Assembly (NCBI RefSeq): GCF_005771495.1
Contig: NZ_VAUW01000016.1
Coordinates: 1-64,000 of the forward strand
Direction of reading: 5' to 3'
Origin: Maribacter sp. ACAM166
Lineage (GTDB): Bacteria; Bacteroidota; Bacteroidia; Flavobacteriales; Flavobacteriaceae
Length of the DNA: 64,000 nucleotides
In this document: positions 1-9,857 of the stretch, in pieces
Layout: every line of letters begins with the position of its first letter
Numbering within the stretch: position 1 is the first letter of the stretch
The notes under the pieces: generated by a model
Databases searched by the model: none
Told to the model about the DNA's origin: nothing
What the model saw: only the letters and a program-made list of their open reading frames with translations
Position numbers and translations under genes: made by a program

Positions 1-68
1 CAGGGAAGTTAAGACCGTTTGCGCCGATGGTACTGCTATATCAAGTGGGAGAGTAGGTAGCCGCCTTT
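1..68 (+). rRNA. rrf: 5S ribosomal RNA, 3' part
   Basis: The first bases match the 3' portion of a Bacteroidota 5S rRNA: the GCGCCGATGGTACTG segment, the GTGGGAGAGTAGGTAG loop-E/helix IV segment, and a closing GCCGCC. The 5' part lies outside the window, so an rRNA operon ends here. The exact 3' end is uncertain by a few bases. A strong terminator follows at once. Confidence 0.9.
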
Positions 69-74
69 TTCGAA

Positions 75-106
75 AGCCCCTTACAGAAATGTAAGGGGCT
101 TTTTTT
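75..106 (+). terminator. Rho-independent terminator of the rRNA operon
   Basis: An 11-bp perfect stem (AGCCCCTTACA / TGTAAGGGGCT) with a GAAA tetraloop is followed by a run of T. It lies directly after the 5S rRNA and closes the rRNA transcription unit. Confidence 0.9.
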
Positions 107-634
107 ATACCCGAAATCCAGATGGCCCAAGCCATCGTCATTACCTTAAGGAATCTTATGTAGTAGTATAACAGCTTCCGCTTTGGTCACTCTGACCATG
201 GATCAAGTCATAAAGTTGTGGGATTTAAGGATTAGGCAAAAATATTAGTTAGTATAAAGAGGAAGAATTCTACGTTTCTAACGCCTCTGAATTGTACCCT
301 AAAAGACTTTATTTTAGCATTGAAAGATTCTGCCGAAGCATTTGTGCTTGGGTCTACACCTAACCCAATACATACCAGAACTTAATATTTTAATTATTTG
401 TTCTATGTTTAATCGGTATCAAAATTTTTGCCTAGGAAAAAAGGGCATGAGCATACTAGAATAATGGCTTGTTGTAGACTGAATATGTAGCAGTGTCATT
501 ATTATAGATGCACAAGTACACTGTGGGTGTTAGTAATTAGGAGAATGATAATATACCTGTATAGGATAATAAACAGGGGATATGCGATTGTTGACTAGGT
601 AGTTAGAAGTGTTTTGTGAGATTTATTACCAAAT
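107..634. other. Intergenic region without recognisable gene
   Basis: About 530 bases separate the rRNA terminator from the gltD terminator. Short open stretches occur in several frames, but none has a credible start, a recognisable motif or more than about 50 codons. No tRNA fold or repeat was found by eye. Confidence 0.6.
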
Positions 635-672
635 AAAAAAGCTCCCAATCAGTAAAATTGGGAGCTTTTTTA
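635..672. terminator. Bidirectional hairpin terminator after gltD
   Basis: The arms GCTCCCAAT and ATTGGGAGC form a 9-bp stem with an A-run on one side and a T-run on the other, so it can stop transcription in either direction. It lies just past the 3' end of the minus-strand gltBD unit. Confidence 0.85.
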
Positions 673-688
673 TGATATTATAATTATT

Positions 689-2155
689 TTAAACCCTAGG
701 TAAATCTCCATCCCCTTTTAAAGGTAATGCAGTTTCACCCATTAAATATTTATCTACGTGGTGAGCTGCTTGCCTACCTTCTGATATAGCCCAAACGATA
801 AGTGATTGACCTCTTCTTTGGTCACCAGCTACGAATACGCCAGGAACATTTGTTTTGTAATTAATATCGGATGCTTTAATATTAGTTCTTGGATCCATAT
901 CTAAACCCAGTTGTTGAGCAACGGTAACTTCAGAGCCGGTAAAGCCTAAGGCCAATAATACCAAATCACATTTCCATTCTTTTTCGGTTCCTTTAACTTC
1001 TTTTAGTTGCGGTCGTTGGCCAGGAGTTTTAACCCACTCTATCTCAGAAGTAATTAATCCTTTTAAATTACCAGCGTCATCACCGATAAATTTTTTAGTT
1101 GATATACTAAAGAATCGTTCAGCTCCTTCTTTATGGGAAGAACTTGTTCGTAATCTCATGGGCCAAAATGGCCATGGTTGACCTTCTGGTCTTTCGCTTG
1201 TGCCCATCGGCATAATTTCAAAATTAGAAACCGAAGCAGCACCGTGACGAAAAGAAGTACCAATACAATCTGAACCAGTATCTCCACCGCCTATAACTAC
1301 TACATTTTTATCGGTAGCTTTTATTTCTTCACCGAGCTCCTTTATACCACCAACTCGTCTATTATTTTGACCTAAGAAATCCATAGCTTGAACCACTCCT
1401 TTTAAATCAGAACCTTCGATGGGTAAGTTTCTTCTTATGGTAGCTCCTCCTGTTAAAACAATAGCATCAAAATCTTTTTTCAATTCATCAGCCTTAATGT
1501 CAACACCTATGTTAACTCCACAAGAAAACGTAATGCCTTCTTCCTTAAGAATTTCTAACCTTCTGTCGATTACAGTTTTTTCCATTTTGAAATCAGGAAT
1601 ACCGTAACGTAATAATCCACCTGGTTTTTCATCACGTTCAAAAACGATTACTTCATGGCCTGCTCTATTTAATTGTTGAGCAGTGGCAAGACCTGCGGGT
1701 CCTGAACCTACTACTGCAATTTTCTTACCTGATCTAGTTGCTGGAGGGTTTGCTGTAATCCAACCTTTTTTGAAAGCAGTTTCAACTATGTTTTTTTCAA
1801 TATTTTCAATACTTACGGGGTCTTCGTTTATGCCTAGAACACATGCCTCTTCACAAGGTGCCGGACATAATCTTCCTGTGAATTCTGGAAAATTATTTGT
1901 TGAATGTAATATTTCACTAGCTTGTTCCCATTTACCACGGTAAACAGCATCATTAAAATCAGGAATCAAATTCCCCAACGGACAACCACTATGGCAAAAT
2001 GGAATACCACAATCCATACAACGGGCACCTTGGTCTTTTAATTCCTTTTCAGGCATTGGCACTGTAAACTCCTTATAATTTTTAACACGCTCCTTTGCTG
2101 GTTCATATTGTTCCACTTTTCTATCGAATTCCAAAAATCCTGTAATCTTCCCCAT
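689..2155 (-). CDS. gltD: Glutamate synthase [NADPH] small subunit
   Basis: This is the beta subunit of NADPH-glutamate synthase, which passes electrons from NADPH through FAD and Fe-S clusters to GltB for ammonium assimilation. Its 488 residues match the family. The N-terminal Fe-S region shows CMDCGIPFCHSGCP and CPAPCEEAC. A dinucleotide fold follows with GSGPAGLA (FAD) and a second with GGGDTGSDC (NADPH), and the C-terminal GVFVAGDQRRGQS segment is typical of FAD binding. It lies 9 bases downstream of gltB on the same strand, so the two form an operon, and a hairpin terminator follows. Confidence 0.97.
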   Translation of the reverse strand: MGKITGFLEFDRKVEQYEPAKERVKNYKEFTVPMPEKELKDQGARCMDCGIPFCHSGCPLGNLIPDFNDAVYRGKWEQASEILHSTNNFPEFTGRLCPAPCEEACVLGINEDPVSIENIEKNIVETAFKKGWITANPPATRSGKKIAVVGSGPAGLATAQQLNRAGHEVIVFERDEKPGGLLRYGIPDFKMEKTVIDRRLEILKEEGITFSCGVNIGVDIKADELKKDFDAIVLTGGATIRRNLPIEGSDLKGVVQAMDFLGQNNRRVGGIKELGEEIKATDKNVVVIGGGDTGSDCIGTSFRHGAASVSNFEIMPMGTSERPEGQPWPFWPMRLRTSSSHKEGAERFFSISTKKFIGDDAGNLKGLITSEIEWVKTPGQRPQLKEVKGTEKEWKCDLVLLALGFTGSEVTVAQQLGLDMDPRTNIKASDINYKTNVPGVFVAGDQRRGQSLIVWAISEGRQAAHHVDKYLMGETALPLKGDGDLPRV

Positions 2156-2164
2156 ATTTCGATT

Positions 2165-5100
2165 TTAAATAGTTTGTAAATTTTCTTCTTCTAATCTTAT
2201 TAAAGCCAGTCTATATTCTTCAGGTAAAACCTTAATGAATTTAGGTAAATAGGATTCCCAGTTTTCTAAAATACGCTGAGCCAATGGACTTAAAGTTGAA
2301 TTATAATGGCTTTCAATTAAATCTTTTAATTGTTTAACGTCAATATCTTCACTAACCTCTAGAAGATTTAATCCTTCCAGACTACATTGTTTTTTAAAAG
2401 TGTCATTGTTGTCTAAGACGTAAGCGATTCCGCCACTCATTCCAGCTCCAAAGTTTCTTCCAACCTCTCCAAGTATAACGGCTACACCACCGGTCATATA
2501 TTCACAACCATGATCTCCAATTCCTTCTACCACCGCTTTAGCACCTGAATTACGAACACAAAAACGTTCACCGGCTTTACCGTTGATATATGCTCTACCT
2601 GCAGTAGCACCGTAAAGTGTTACGTTACCTGTAATGACATTGTCTTCAGGAATTATTGTTGATTTTTCTGGGACTTTAATTACAAGTTTCGCCCCTGAAA
2701 GTCCTTTTCCTAAATAATCATTCGTATTTCCATTTACGACCATTGTAAGTCCTCTTGTAGCAAAGGCACCAAAACTTTGGCCAGCAGATCCAGTAAAATT
2801 AAGACGAAGTGTATTGATAGGTAATCCTTCAGCACCATACGTTTTAGATATTTCATTACTTATAATTGCTCCGACGGCACGATCTGTATTGCAGATTGGA
2901 TAATCTAAAGTTAATTTCTCCTTTCTAAATAAAGATGGATTAGCTTTCGCTATGATATCAAACTCGATTGATTTATCAATATCATGTTTCTGCTTTTCGG
3001 TATTGTAAAATTTAGTTCCTATTGGCACATCAACCTGGTGTAGGATAGGAGTTAAGTCAATACCAGCAGCTTTATAATGGTCGATAGCTTTATTGCGATC
3101 TAATTTTTGAACTTGGCCAACCATTTCATTGATTGTTCTAAATCCTAATTTAGCCATTATTTCACGCAATTCTTGAGCTACAAAATACATGTAGTTAACC
3201 ACGTGTTCTGGCTTACCTGTAAATTTCTTTCTAAGATCAGGGTTTTGTGTAGCTATGCCTACGGGACAAGTGTTCAAATGACAAACACGCATCATGATAC
3301 AACCGGATGCGACTAATGGTGCGGTAGCAAAACCAAATTCCTCAGCGCCTAAAAGACACGCGACAGCAACATCTCTTCCAGTTTTTAATTGACCGTCACA
3401 TTCTAGAACGATTCTATTTCTCAAATCATTAAGTACAAGGGTTTGTTGAGCTTCGGCAATACCTAATTCCCAAGGTAGGCCTGCATGTTTCTGCGATGTC
3501 AATGGAGTAGCTCCGGTACCACCATCAAATCCAGAAATTAAAACAACATCTGCTTTAGCTTTAGCAACACCGGCAGCAACTGTACCAACGCCAACTTCAG
3601 AAACTAATTTTACATTTATTCGAGCTTTTCTATTGGCTGATTTTAAATCATAAATCAATTGTGACAAATCTTCAATGGAGTAAATGTCGTGATGTGGCGG
3701 TGGTGAAATTAATCCTACGTAAGGCGTAGAATTTCGAGTTTTGGCAATTTCTGGATTTACTTTAGGACCAGGTAATTGACCGCCTTCTCCAGGTTTAGCA
3801 CCTTGTGCCATTTTAATTTGAATTTCTTTTGCATTAGTCAAATAATTGGAGGTTACGCCAAATCTACCAGAAGCAACTTGTTTAATGGCACTGTTTCTCC
3901 AATCTCCAGTTGCATTCTTATAAAAACGATCAGAATCTTCCCCACCTTCACCAGAATTACTTTTACCGCCAATACGGTTCATGGCAATGGCTAAATTCTC
4001 GTGAGCTTCCTTACTTATGGATCCATAAGACATTGCTCCCGTTTTAAACCTTTTTACAATTTCTGTCCAAGACTCAACTTCATCTAATGGTATAGGATCA
4101 TAATTAGAAAACTCAAAAAGACCTCTAATGGTCATTAGGTTATGAGATTGTTCGTTAACCATATTTGAATACTCTTTGTAAGAATCTGGCTCATTATTAC
4201 GAACGGATTGTTGAAGTTTTGCAATCGACAACGGATTGAACATATGTTTTTCTCCATCTCTTCTCCATCTATATTCGCCGCCAATCTCTAAATCTAAATC
4301 ACCTGCAATTTCTTTTTTATTGTATGTTTTACTGTGACGTAATGCAATTTCTTTTTCTATTTGGTAAAGACCTATACCTTGAATACGAGTTGGTGTATTA
4401 GGAAAGTATTTTTCTACAACTTTGGTGTTGATGCCAATACATTCAAAAAGCTGAGATCCACGGTAAGAATTTAGTGTAGAAATACCAATTTTATTCATCA
4501 CCTTTAAAATACCTTTTCCAACAGCTTTGTTGTAGTTTTTTATGGCTTCATCAAATGTGATTTCCGTGATATCATGCTCTTCAATTTGCTCAGCAATGAT
4601 TTCATTTACTAAATAAGGATTTATGGCGCTTGCTCCAAATCCAAAAAGAAGTGCGAAATGATGAACCTCTCTTGGTTCGGCAGATTCTATAATCACACTT
4701 AATTTTGAGCGCTTTCCTAGTTTTTGTAATCCGCTATTCACAAATGAGCAAGCTAATAATGCTGGTATAGGTGCCATTTCTTCACTTACGCTCCTATCGG
4801 ATAGTATTATAATATTTGCACCTTCATCAACTGCTTTCGAAGCTTGATTTAAGACAGATTCTAAAGCATCTTCCAATCCATTATGTCCTTTTTTAATTGA
4901 ATATACAATTGGAATGGAAACCACTTTATAGTCTGGACTTTCGTCGTAATTTTTAATTTTATCCAAATCCTCTTTAGAGATAACAGGATTTTGAATCTTT
5001 AATTTTCTACAGTGTAATTCTGTAAATTCAAATATGTTATGGTCACTTCCTAACGTTAAACTAATATCTGTAATTAGTTCTTCTCGTATACCATCTAAAG

Positions 5101-6673
5101 GCGGGTTGGTAACCTGCGCAAATAATTGTTTAAAGTAGTTGTAGATTAATTGAGGGCGTTGTGATAAAACAGCAATCGGAGTATCTGACCCCATAGAACC
5201 TATTGGCTCTTTTCCTGCCTTTGCCATAGGTAAAACGATGGTGTCGATATCTTCTAAAGTATAACCAAAAACAGATTTCCTTTTCCCAAGAGTCTCTTCG
5301 CCTAAAAATAAAGGACAAACATTATACGGTATGTCTTTTAAATGAACCAAATTATCCTTCAACCATTTTTGGTAAGGATGTTTTTGAGCGATGTTTTCTT
5401 TTATTTCTTCATCATTAATAATTCTACCTTCTTCCATATTAACCAAGAACATTTTTCCTGGTTCTAAACGGCCATGAAACTCTACGTTTTCTGGGGCAAT
5501 TTCAACAACACCTGTTTCTGAAGACATTACTACGTAATCATCTTTTGTTACGGTATATCGTGAAGGTCTAAGTCCATTTCTATCTAATACAGCTCCAATA
5601 AAGTTTCCATCTGTGAAGGGTATTGACGCAGGACCGTCCCAAGGTTCCATCATGCAAGACTGATACTCATAGAAAGCTCTTTTAGCTTCTGACATTTCTG
5701 CATTTTTTTCCCAAGCTTCAGGAACTAATATCATCATAACTTCTGGTAGAGATCTACCCGTCATCAACAATAATTCTACCACCATATCCATAGTGGCCGA
5801 ATCTGATTTTCCAGGTAAAATTATAGGAAGTATATTTTTGATTTCATCACCGAACATATCGTTCTCTAACAATTCTTCTCTAGAGAACATACGTGTAACA
5901 TTGCCTCTTAGCGTATTTATTTCACCATTATGACACATATACCTAAATGGTTGCGCCAAATCCCAAGTTGGGAAAGTGTTGGTAGAAAATCTTTGGTGTA
6001 CCAATGCCAATCTGGTCACAACTCTAGAATCCATTAAATCTGAATAATATAAGCTAATGTCCAATGGCATTAATAGGCCTTTGAATATGATTATTTTGGT
6101 TGATAAACTAGGTACGTAGAAAAACTTGCTTTCCGATAATTTAGATTTAATTATAGTGTGCTCTGTTACCTTTCTGGCAATGAACAACTTTAAGTTAAAT
6201 TCGAAATACGCTTGTTCTGAATTTTCTTTTGCAACAAAAATTTGCTTTACATAAGGTTCGGTTTCAGCGGCAATTCTACCGGGAATAGAACGGTTGACAG
6301 GTACATCACGCCAGCCTAAAAGCTTTAATCCTTGTTTTTTTATATTTTCTTCAAATACCGAGATGCAAAAATCACGTTGGTTTTCTTTTCGTGGAAAGAA
6401 AATATTACCAACCGCATAATCACCTACTTTTGGTAATTCAAAGTTACAAACAGCTTGAAAAAAGGCATGTGGAATATCGATAAGTATACCAGCTCCATCT
6501 CCAGTCTTTCCGTCAGCACTTACTGCACCTCTATGTTCTAAACGTTCAAGTATTTCCAACGCCTTATGAATAATGTCATTAGATTTTTTTCCTTTGAGAC
6601 TGCAAATAAAGCCAGCCCCACAGTTGTCGTGTTCAAATTCTGGTAGATATAATCCTTGCTTCTTCAATGTCAT
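2165..6673 (-). CDS. gltB: Glutamate synthase large subunit
   Basis: The alpha subunit converts glutamine and 2-oxoglutarate to two glutamates. Its 1502 residues are full length. Cys18, in the context HDNCGAGF, is the expected N-terminal nucleophile of the class II amidotransferase domain after removal of a short propeptide. The central domain and the FMN-binding synthase domain follow (GAKPGEGGQLPGPKV; ISPPPHHDIYSIEDL). The 3Fe-4S cysteines are visible in CIMMRVCHLNTCPVG. The C-terminal glycine-rich beta-helix domain is complete. It leads the gltBD operon; two inverted repeats lie in its upstream region. Confidence 0.98.
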   Translation of the reverse strand: MTLKKQGLYLPEFEHDNCGAGFICSLKGKKSNDIIHKALEILERLEHRGAVSADGKTGDGAGILIDIPHAFFQAVCNFELPKVGDYAVGNIFFPRKENQRDFCISVFEENIKKQGLKLLGWRDVPVNRSIPGRIAAETEPYVKQIFVAKENSEQAYFEFNLKLFIARKVTEHTIIKSKLSESKFFYVPSLSTKIIIFKGLLMPLDISLYYSDLMDSRVVTRLALVHQRFSTNTFPTWDLAQPFRYMCHNGEINTLRGNVTRMFSREELLENDMFGDEIKNILPIILPGKSDSATMDMVVELLLMTGRSLPEVMMILVPEAWEKNAEMSEAKRAFYEYQSCMMEPWDGPASIPFTDGNFIGAVLDRNGLRPSRYTVTKDDYVVMSSETGVVEIAPENVEFHGRLEPGKMFLVNMEEGRIINDEEIKENIAQKHPYQKWLKDNLVHLKDIPYNVCPLFLGEETLGKRKSVFGYTLEDIDTIVLPMAKAGKEPIGSMGSDTPIAVLSQRPQLIYNYFKQLFAQVTNPPLDGIREELITDISLTLGSDHNIFEFTELHCRKLKIQNPVISKEDLDKIKNYDESPDYKVVSIPIVYSIKKGHNGLEDALESVLNQASKAVDEGANIIILSDRSVSEEMAPIPALLACSFVNSGLQKLGKRSKLSVIIESAEPREVHHFALLFGFGASAINPYLVNEIIAEQIEEHDITEITFDEAIKNYNKAVGKGILKVMNKIGISTLNSYRGSQLFECIGINTKVVEKYFPNTPTRIQGIGLYQIEKEIALRHSKTYNKKEIAGDLDLEIGGEYRWRRDGEKHMFNPLSIAKLQQSVRNNEPDSYKEYSNMVNEQSHNLMTIRGLFEFSNYDPIPLDEVESWTEIVKRFKTGAMSYGSISKEAHENLAIAMNRIGGKSNSGEGGEDSDRFYKNATGDWRNSAIKQVASGRFGVTSNYLTNAKEIQIKMAQGAKPGEGGQLPGPKVNPEIAKTRNSTPYVGLISPPPHHDIYSIEDLSQLIYDLKSANRKARINVKLVSEVGVGTVAAGVAKAKADVVLISGFDGGTGATPLTSQKHAGLPWELGIAEAQQTLVLNDLRNRIVLECDGQLKTGRDVAVACLLGAEEFGFATAPLVASGCIMMRVCHLNTCPVGIATQNPDLRKKFTGKPEHVVNYMYFVAQELREIMAKLGFRTINEMVGQVQKLDRNKAIDHYKAAGIDLTPILHQVDVPIGTKFYNTEKQKHDIDKSIEFDIIAKANPSLFRKEKLTLDYPICNTDRAVGAIISNEISKTYGAEGLPINTLRLNFTGSAGQSFGAFATRGLTMVVNGNTNDYLGKGLSGAKLVIKVPEKSTIIPEDNVITGNVTLYGATAGRAYINGKAGERFCVRNSGAKAVVEGIGDHGCEYMTGGVAVILGEVGRNFGAGMSGGIAYVLDNNDTFKKQCSLEGLNLLEVSEDIDVKQLKDLIESHYNSTLSPLAQRILENWESYLPKFIKVLPEEYRLALIRLEEENLQTI

Positions 6674-6804
6674 CTTTGTGGTATTTCTTCAAAAATATCA
6701 TTTTAAATGAATTATATTCAATGGTAAGAACGAATTCAAATAAAAAATTCAACGATTTCAATAAAACCCTAAAAAATCGCTAATTATCAATTTTTGATTG
6801 CTTC

Positions 6805-6825
6805 AATTTATCAGATCGATAAATT
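6805..6825. promoter_or_regulatory. Inverted repeat upstream of gltB
   Basis: The arms AATTTATC and GATAAATT are perfect 8-bp inverted repeats separated by AGATC. The centre lies about 140 bases upstream of the gltB start. The size and symmetry fit a dimeric repressor or activator site, but no regulator is identified and the element is AT-rich, so chance cannot be excluded. Confidence 0.35.
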
Positions 6826-6860
6826 TAGGTTAGTATGATTTAATTTTAATAGTTTTTAAG

Positions 6861-6901
6861 GGGTGAAATTGATTTATCATAGATTTATAACAATTTCACC
6901 C
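6861..6901. promoter_or_regulatory. 11-bp inverted repeat between the acyl-CoA dehydrogenase gene and gltB
   Basis: GGGTGAAATTG and CAATTTCACCC are perfect complementary arms with a 19-base AT-rich loop. There is no adjoining T-run on either strand, so it is a poor intrinsic terminator. It could be an RNA-processing hairpin at the end of the upstream dehydrogenase transcript, or a protein-binding site for gltBD. Confidence 0.4.
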
Positions 6902-6990
6902 TTGCTTATGTGGTGAATAACAAAACAAAAAAGGATAATTATGTAAGTAACCCCTAAGAATAATAGGGGTTAGAATTATTGTTGTTTAAA

Positions 6991-8130
6991 TTAATTCAAT
7001 ATACTTCTCGAAATTACGATTTTTTGAATCTCTGAAGTACCTTCGTAAATCTGGGTTATTTTAGCATCACGCATCAATCTTTCTACATGATAATCTTTAA
7101 CGAATCCATTTCCGCCATATATTTGAACGGCTTCTACCGTAGTTTCCATGGCTACTTTAGAGGCGTATAGTTTTGCCATAGCTCCTGAAAGTGTATAGTC
7201 TTTTCCATTATCCTTATCTAAAGCTGCTTGATATACTAAAAGTCGAGCGGCTTGAATTTCGGTGTGCATATCTGCTAATTTAAAAGCAATAGCCTGGTGA
7301 TTACAAATTTCGGTACCAAAAGCCTTTCGTTCTTGTGAATATTTTAAAGCTAATTCATAAGCTCCTGCAGCTATGCCCAATGCTTGGGCTGCAATCCCGA
7401 TGCGACCACCAGCCAAAGTTTTCATGGCGAATTTAAAGCCGAACCCATCTTCACCTATTCTATTTTCTTTAGGTACTTTTACATCATTAAAAATTAAAGA
7501 ATGGGTATCACTACCGCGTATACCTAACTTGTTTTCTTTTGGGCCAATTTCAAACCCTTCTGCACCTTTCTCTACAATTAAAGCATTTATGCCCCTGTGT
7601 TTTTTTTCTTTATCAGTTTGAGCAATCACTATATATATTCCGGCAGAACTTCCATTGGTAATCCAATTTTTCGTTCCATTTAAAATATAATGGTCGCCTT
7701 TGTCGATTGCAGTGGTTTTTTGTGATGTTGCGTCACTACCCGCTTCAGGTTCAGAAAGGCAGAAAGCACCTAGTATTTCTCCTGTTGCTATTTTTGTTAA
7801 ATATTTTTCTTTTTGTTCCTCTGTGCCAAATGCTTCTAAGCCCCAGCATACTAAAGAATTGTTGACAGACATGACAACCGAGGTTGATGCATCTATTTTT
7901 GATAATTCCTCCATCGCCAAAACATAGGATAAGGTGTCTAATCCACTACCTCCATACTTTGGGTCAACCATCATGCCTAAAAACCCTAAATCACCAAGCT
8001 TTTTAACTTCCTCCTTAGGAAAACGTTGGGCATCATCTCGCTCAATTACTTCTGGTAACAATTCGGTTTGTGCAAAATCTCTTGCAGCTTGTTGAATAAG
8101 TTTTTGTTCTTCTGTTAAAGAAAAATCCAT
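6991..8130 (-). CDS. Acyl-CoA dehydrogenase
   Basis: This FAD enzyme catalyses the first step of fatty-acid or branched-chain acyl-CoA beta-oxidation and passes electrons to electron-transfer flavoprotein, which is encoded at 39-41 kb. The 379-residue length is typical. Recognisable motifs are GAFCLSEPEAGSDA, the GGRIGIAAQALG segment, YGGNGFVKDYHVERLMRDAK, and the C-terminal QIYEGTSEIQ that carries the catalytic Glu of the short-chain/butyryl-type subfamily. Exact chain-length specificity cannot be read from sequence. It is monocistronic as far as seen, with a weak GC-poor hairpin near 6949-6971 downstream. Confidence 0.93.
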   Translation of the reverse strand: MDFSLTEEQKLIQQAARDFAQTELLPEVIERDDAQRFPKEEVKKLGDLGFLGMMVDPKYGGSGLDTLSYVLAMEELSKIDASTSVVMSVNNSLVCWGLEAFGTEEQKEKYLTKIATGEILGAFCLSEPEAGSDATSQKTTAIDKGDHYILNGTKNWITNGSSAGIYIVIAQTDKEKKHRGINALIVEKGAEGFEIGPKENKLGIRGSDTHSLIFNDVKVPKENRIGEDGFGFKFAMKTLAGGRIGIAAQALGIAAGAYELALKYSQERKAFGTEICNHQAIAFKLADMHTEIQAARLLVYQAALDKDNGKDYTLSGAMAKLYASKVAMETTVEAVQIYGGNGFVKDYHVERLMRDAKITQIYEGTSEIQKIVISRSILN

Positions 8131-8426
8131 GTAATTTGAGTTAAGGGGTTATGTTCTCAAAGATAAAGATATACGAACAGAAAATCTAGTCATAAAAGGG
8201 TGTAATATGCTATACTATAAGGTTGCTTACCTCTTATTAAGCTTAATATTTAAAAATCAGTATGATGTATTAGGCTACAACGATGTCAATAAAAACTTGT
8301 TAATTTTATATTAGATAGGTTTAAGTATTTGGATTTCAGATATCTTGGGTATTATTGTCAAATCATTAGGATTTCACATACAAATTTAAATATCTTTAAA
8401 TAATTCACATTTTTGGAATTTGAACC

Positions 8427-8434
8427 TATATTTG
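8427..8434 (+). promoter_or_regulatory. Candidate -7 promoter element for nhaD
   Basis: TATATTTG fits the Bacteroidota -7 consensus TAnnTTTG and lies 36 bases before the nhaD start. No TTG was found at the usual -33 spacing, so support rests on one element. The remainder of the 340-base divergent region (8131-8470) shows nothing else recognisable. Confidence 0.45.
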
Positions 8435-8470
8435 ACACCTTATTAGTAGTCATTAAAAAAACCAACGAAA

Positions 8471-9805
8471 ATGGAAACCATCATTATTATTGTTTTTCTG
8501 GCAGGATATCTTGCCATTACATTAGAACACAACATTAAAATAGACAAGCTAATTCCGGCTTTAGCCATGATGGCCATATTGTGGGCTATCATAGCACTGA
8601 GTCATATGGATGTTTTTGAAGTTAATACGGTGCTTCAGGAGTTAGAACCCACCCACATTGATGAAATATTATTGCATCATTTAGGGAAAACGGCAGAAAT
8701 TCTGGTGTTCCTGTTAGGAGCGATGACCATTGTAGAAATCATAGATTATTTTGATGGTTTTGCAACTATTAAAGGATATATAAGGACTCGAAGTAAAAAG
8801 AAATTACTTTGGTTGTTTGCTATTTTAGCTTTCATACTGTCTGCAATTATTGACAACCTTACGGCGACCATTGTATTGATCACTATTTTACAGAAAGTTG
8901 TTAGCGATAGAAATACACGCCTTTGGTTTGCTGGTATGATTATAATTACCGCAAATGCAGGTGGTGCTTGGTCGCCTATAGGTGATGTAACCACAACGAT
9001 GCTTTGGATTGCGAATAAAGTGACTGCAGGGCAATTGGTTATTCACGTTCTACTACCTTCAATAGTTTGCATGGTAGTGCCTACATTTATTGCGAGTAAA
9101 AACAAGGCCTTTAAGGGGAATATAGATGGTGATTTAGTGTTGGAAGAAACAAAATCAAAGTATGGTTCTACAATGCTATACCTTGGTTTGGGTGCTATCG
9201 TTTTTGTGCCATTTTTTAAAACGATGACACATTTACCTCCTTATGTGGGTATGATGTTGTCATTAGCAGTAGTTGCTGCCTTTGCAGAAATATTTAGTAA
9301 TAAAAAGTTTAGTATTTCTACAATCGATGGAGGCGAGCATGAAGAAGGTAGTCATCACAGTCCAGTACATCATTCGCTTTCCAAAATTGAACTACCAAGT
9401 ATACTATTCTTTTTAGGGATTTTATTAGCTGTTGCTGCCTTAGAGTCATTAGGTATGTTATTCCATTACGCTCAAAGCTTGAACGAAGCAATACCGAATA
9501 CAGATATAGTAGTATTGCTATTTGGTGTTGGTTCTGCTGTAATCGATAATGTTCCTTTAGTAGCGGCAAGTATGGGTATGTTCGGTCAGGCTCTTGATAG
9601 TCCGTTATGGCATTTTATTGCTTATTCGGCAGGTACTGGAGGTAGTATGTTAATTATTGGCTCTGCAGCAGGTGTTGTTGCAATGGGTATGGAGAAAATT
9701 GATTTTTTCTGGTATTTAAAGAAAATTTCTTGGCTGGCTTTCATAGGTTTTATTAGTGGTGCGGGTGTTTTTATATTATTAAGAGATTTTGTCCTTCACG
9801 GATAA
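8471..9805 (+). CDS. nhaD: Na+/H+ antiporter NhaD
   Basis: This inner-membrane protein exchanges cytoplasmic Na+ for H+ and is common in marine bacteria. It has 444 residues with many hydrophobic segments and no signal sequence. Family motifs include LLGAMTIVEIIDYFDGF, IIDNLTATIVLITIL and ANAGGAWSPIGDVTTTMLW in the first half, and the paired SAVIDNVPLVAASMGM and AGTGGSMLIIGSAAGV in the second. These are the ion-transporter family repeats of NhaD. The gene is 52 bases upstream of the ExbB-like gene, so cotranscription is possible. Confidence 0.93.
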   Translation: METIIIIVFLAGYLAITLEHNIKIDKLIPALAMMAILWAIIALSHMDVFEVNTVLQELEPTHIDEILLHHLGKTAEILVFLLGAMTIVEIIDYFDGFATIKGYIRTRSKKKLLWLFAILAFILSAIIDNLTATIVLITILQKVVSDRNTRLWFAGMIIITANAGGAWSPIGDVTTTMLWIANKVTAGQLVIHVLLPSIVCMVVPTFIASKNKAFKGNIDGDLVLEETKSKYGSTMLYLGLGAIVFVPFFKTMTHLPPYVGMMLSLAVVAAFAEIFSNKKFSISTIDGGEHEEGSHHSPVHHSLSKIELPSILFFLGILLAVAALESLGMLFHYAQSLNEAIPNTDIVVLLFGVGSAVIDNVPLVAASMGMFGQALDSPLWHFIAYSAGTGGSMLIIGSAAGVVAMGMEKIDFFWYLKKISWLAFIGFISGAGVFILLRDFVLHG

Positions 9806-9857
9806 TTTAATTCACAAATCATCGTTATAAAGGCAAATTCAATACTTAAAGAACACT

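Noticed and set aside
240-390. About 49 open codons in the rRNA-gltD gap
   Set aside because: There is no ATG, and no motif or repeat was recognised; this is probably chance in AT-rich sequence.
6949-6971. Hairpin TAACCCCT/AGGGGTTA after the acyl-CoA dehydrogenase gene
   Set aside because: The stem is short and no T-run follows on the minus strand, so it was not listed as a terminator.
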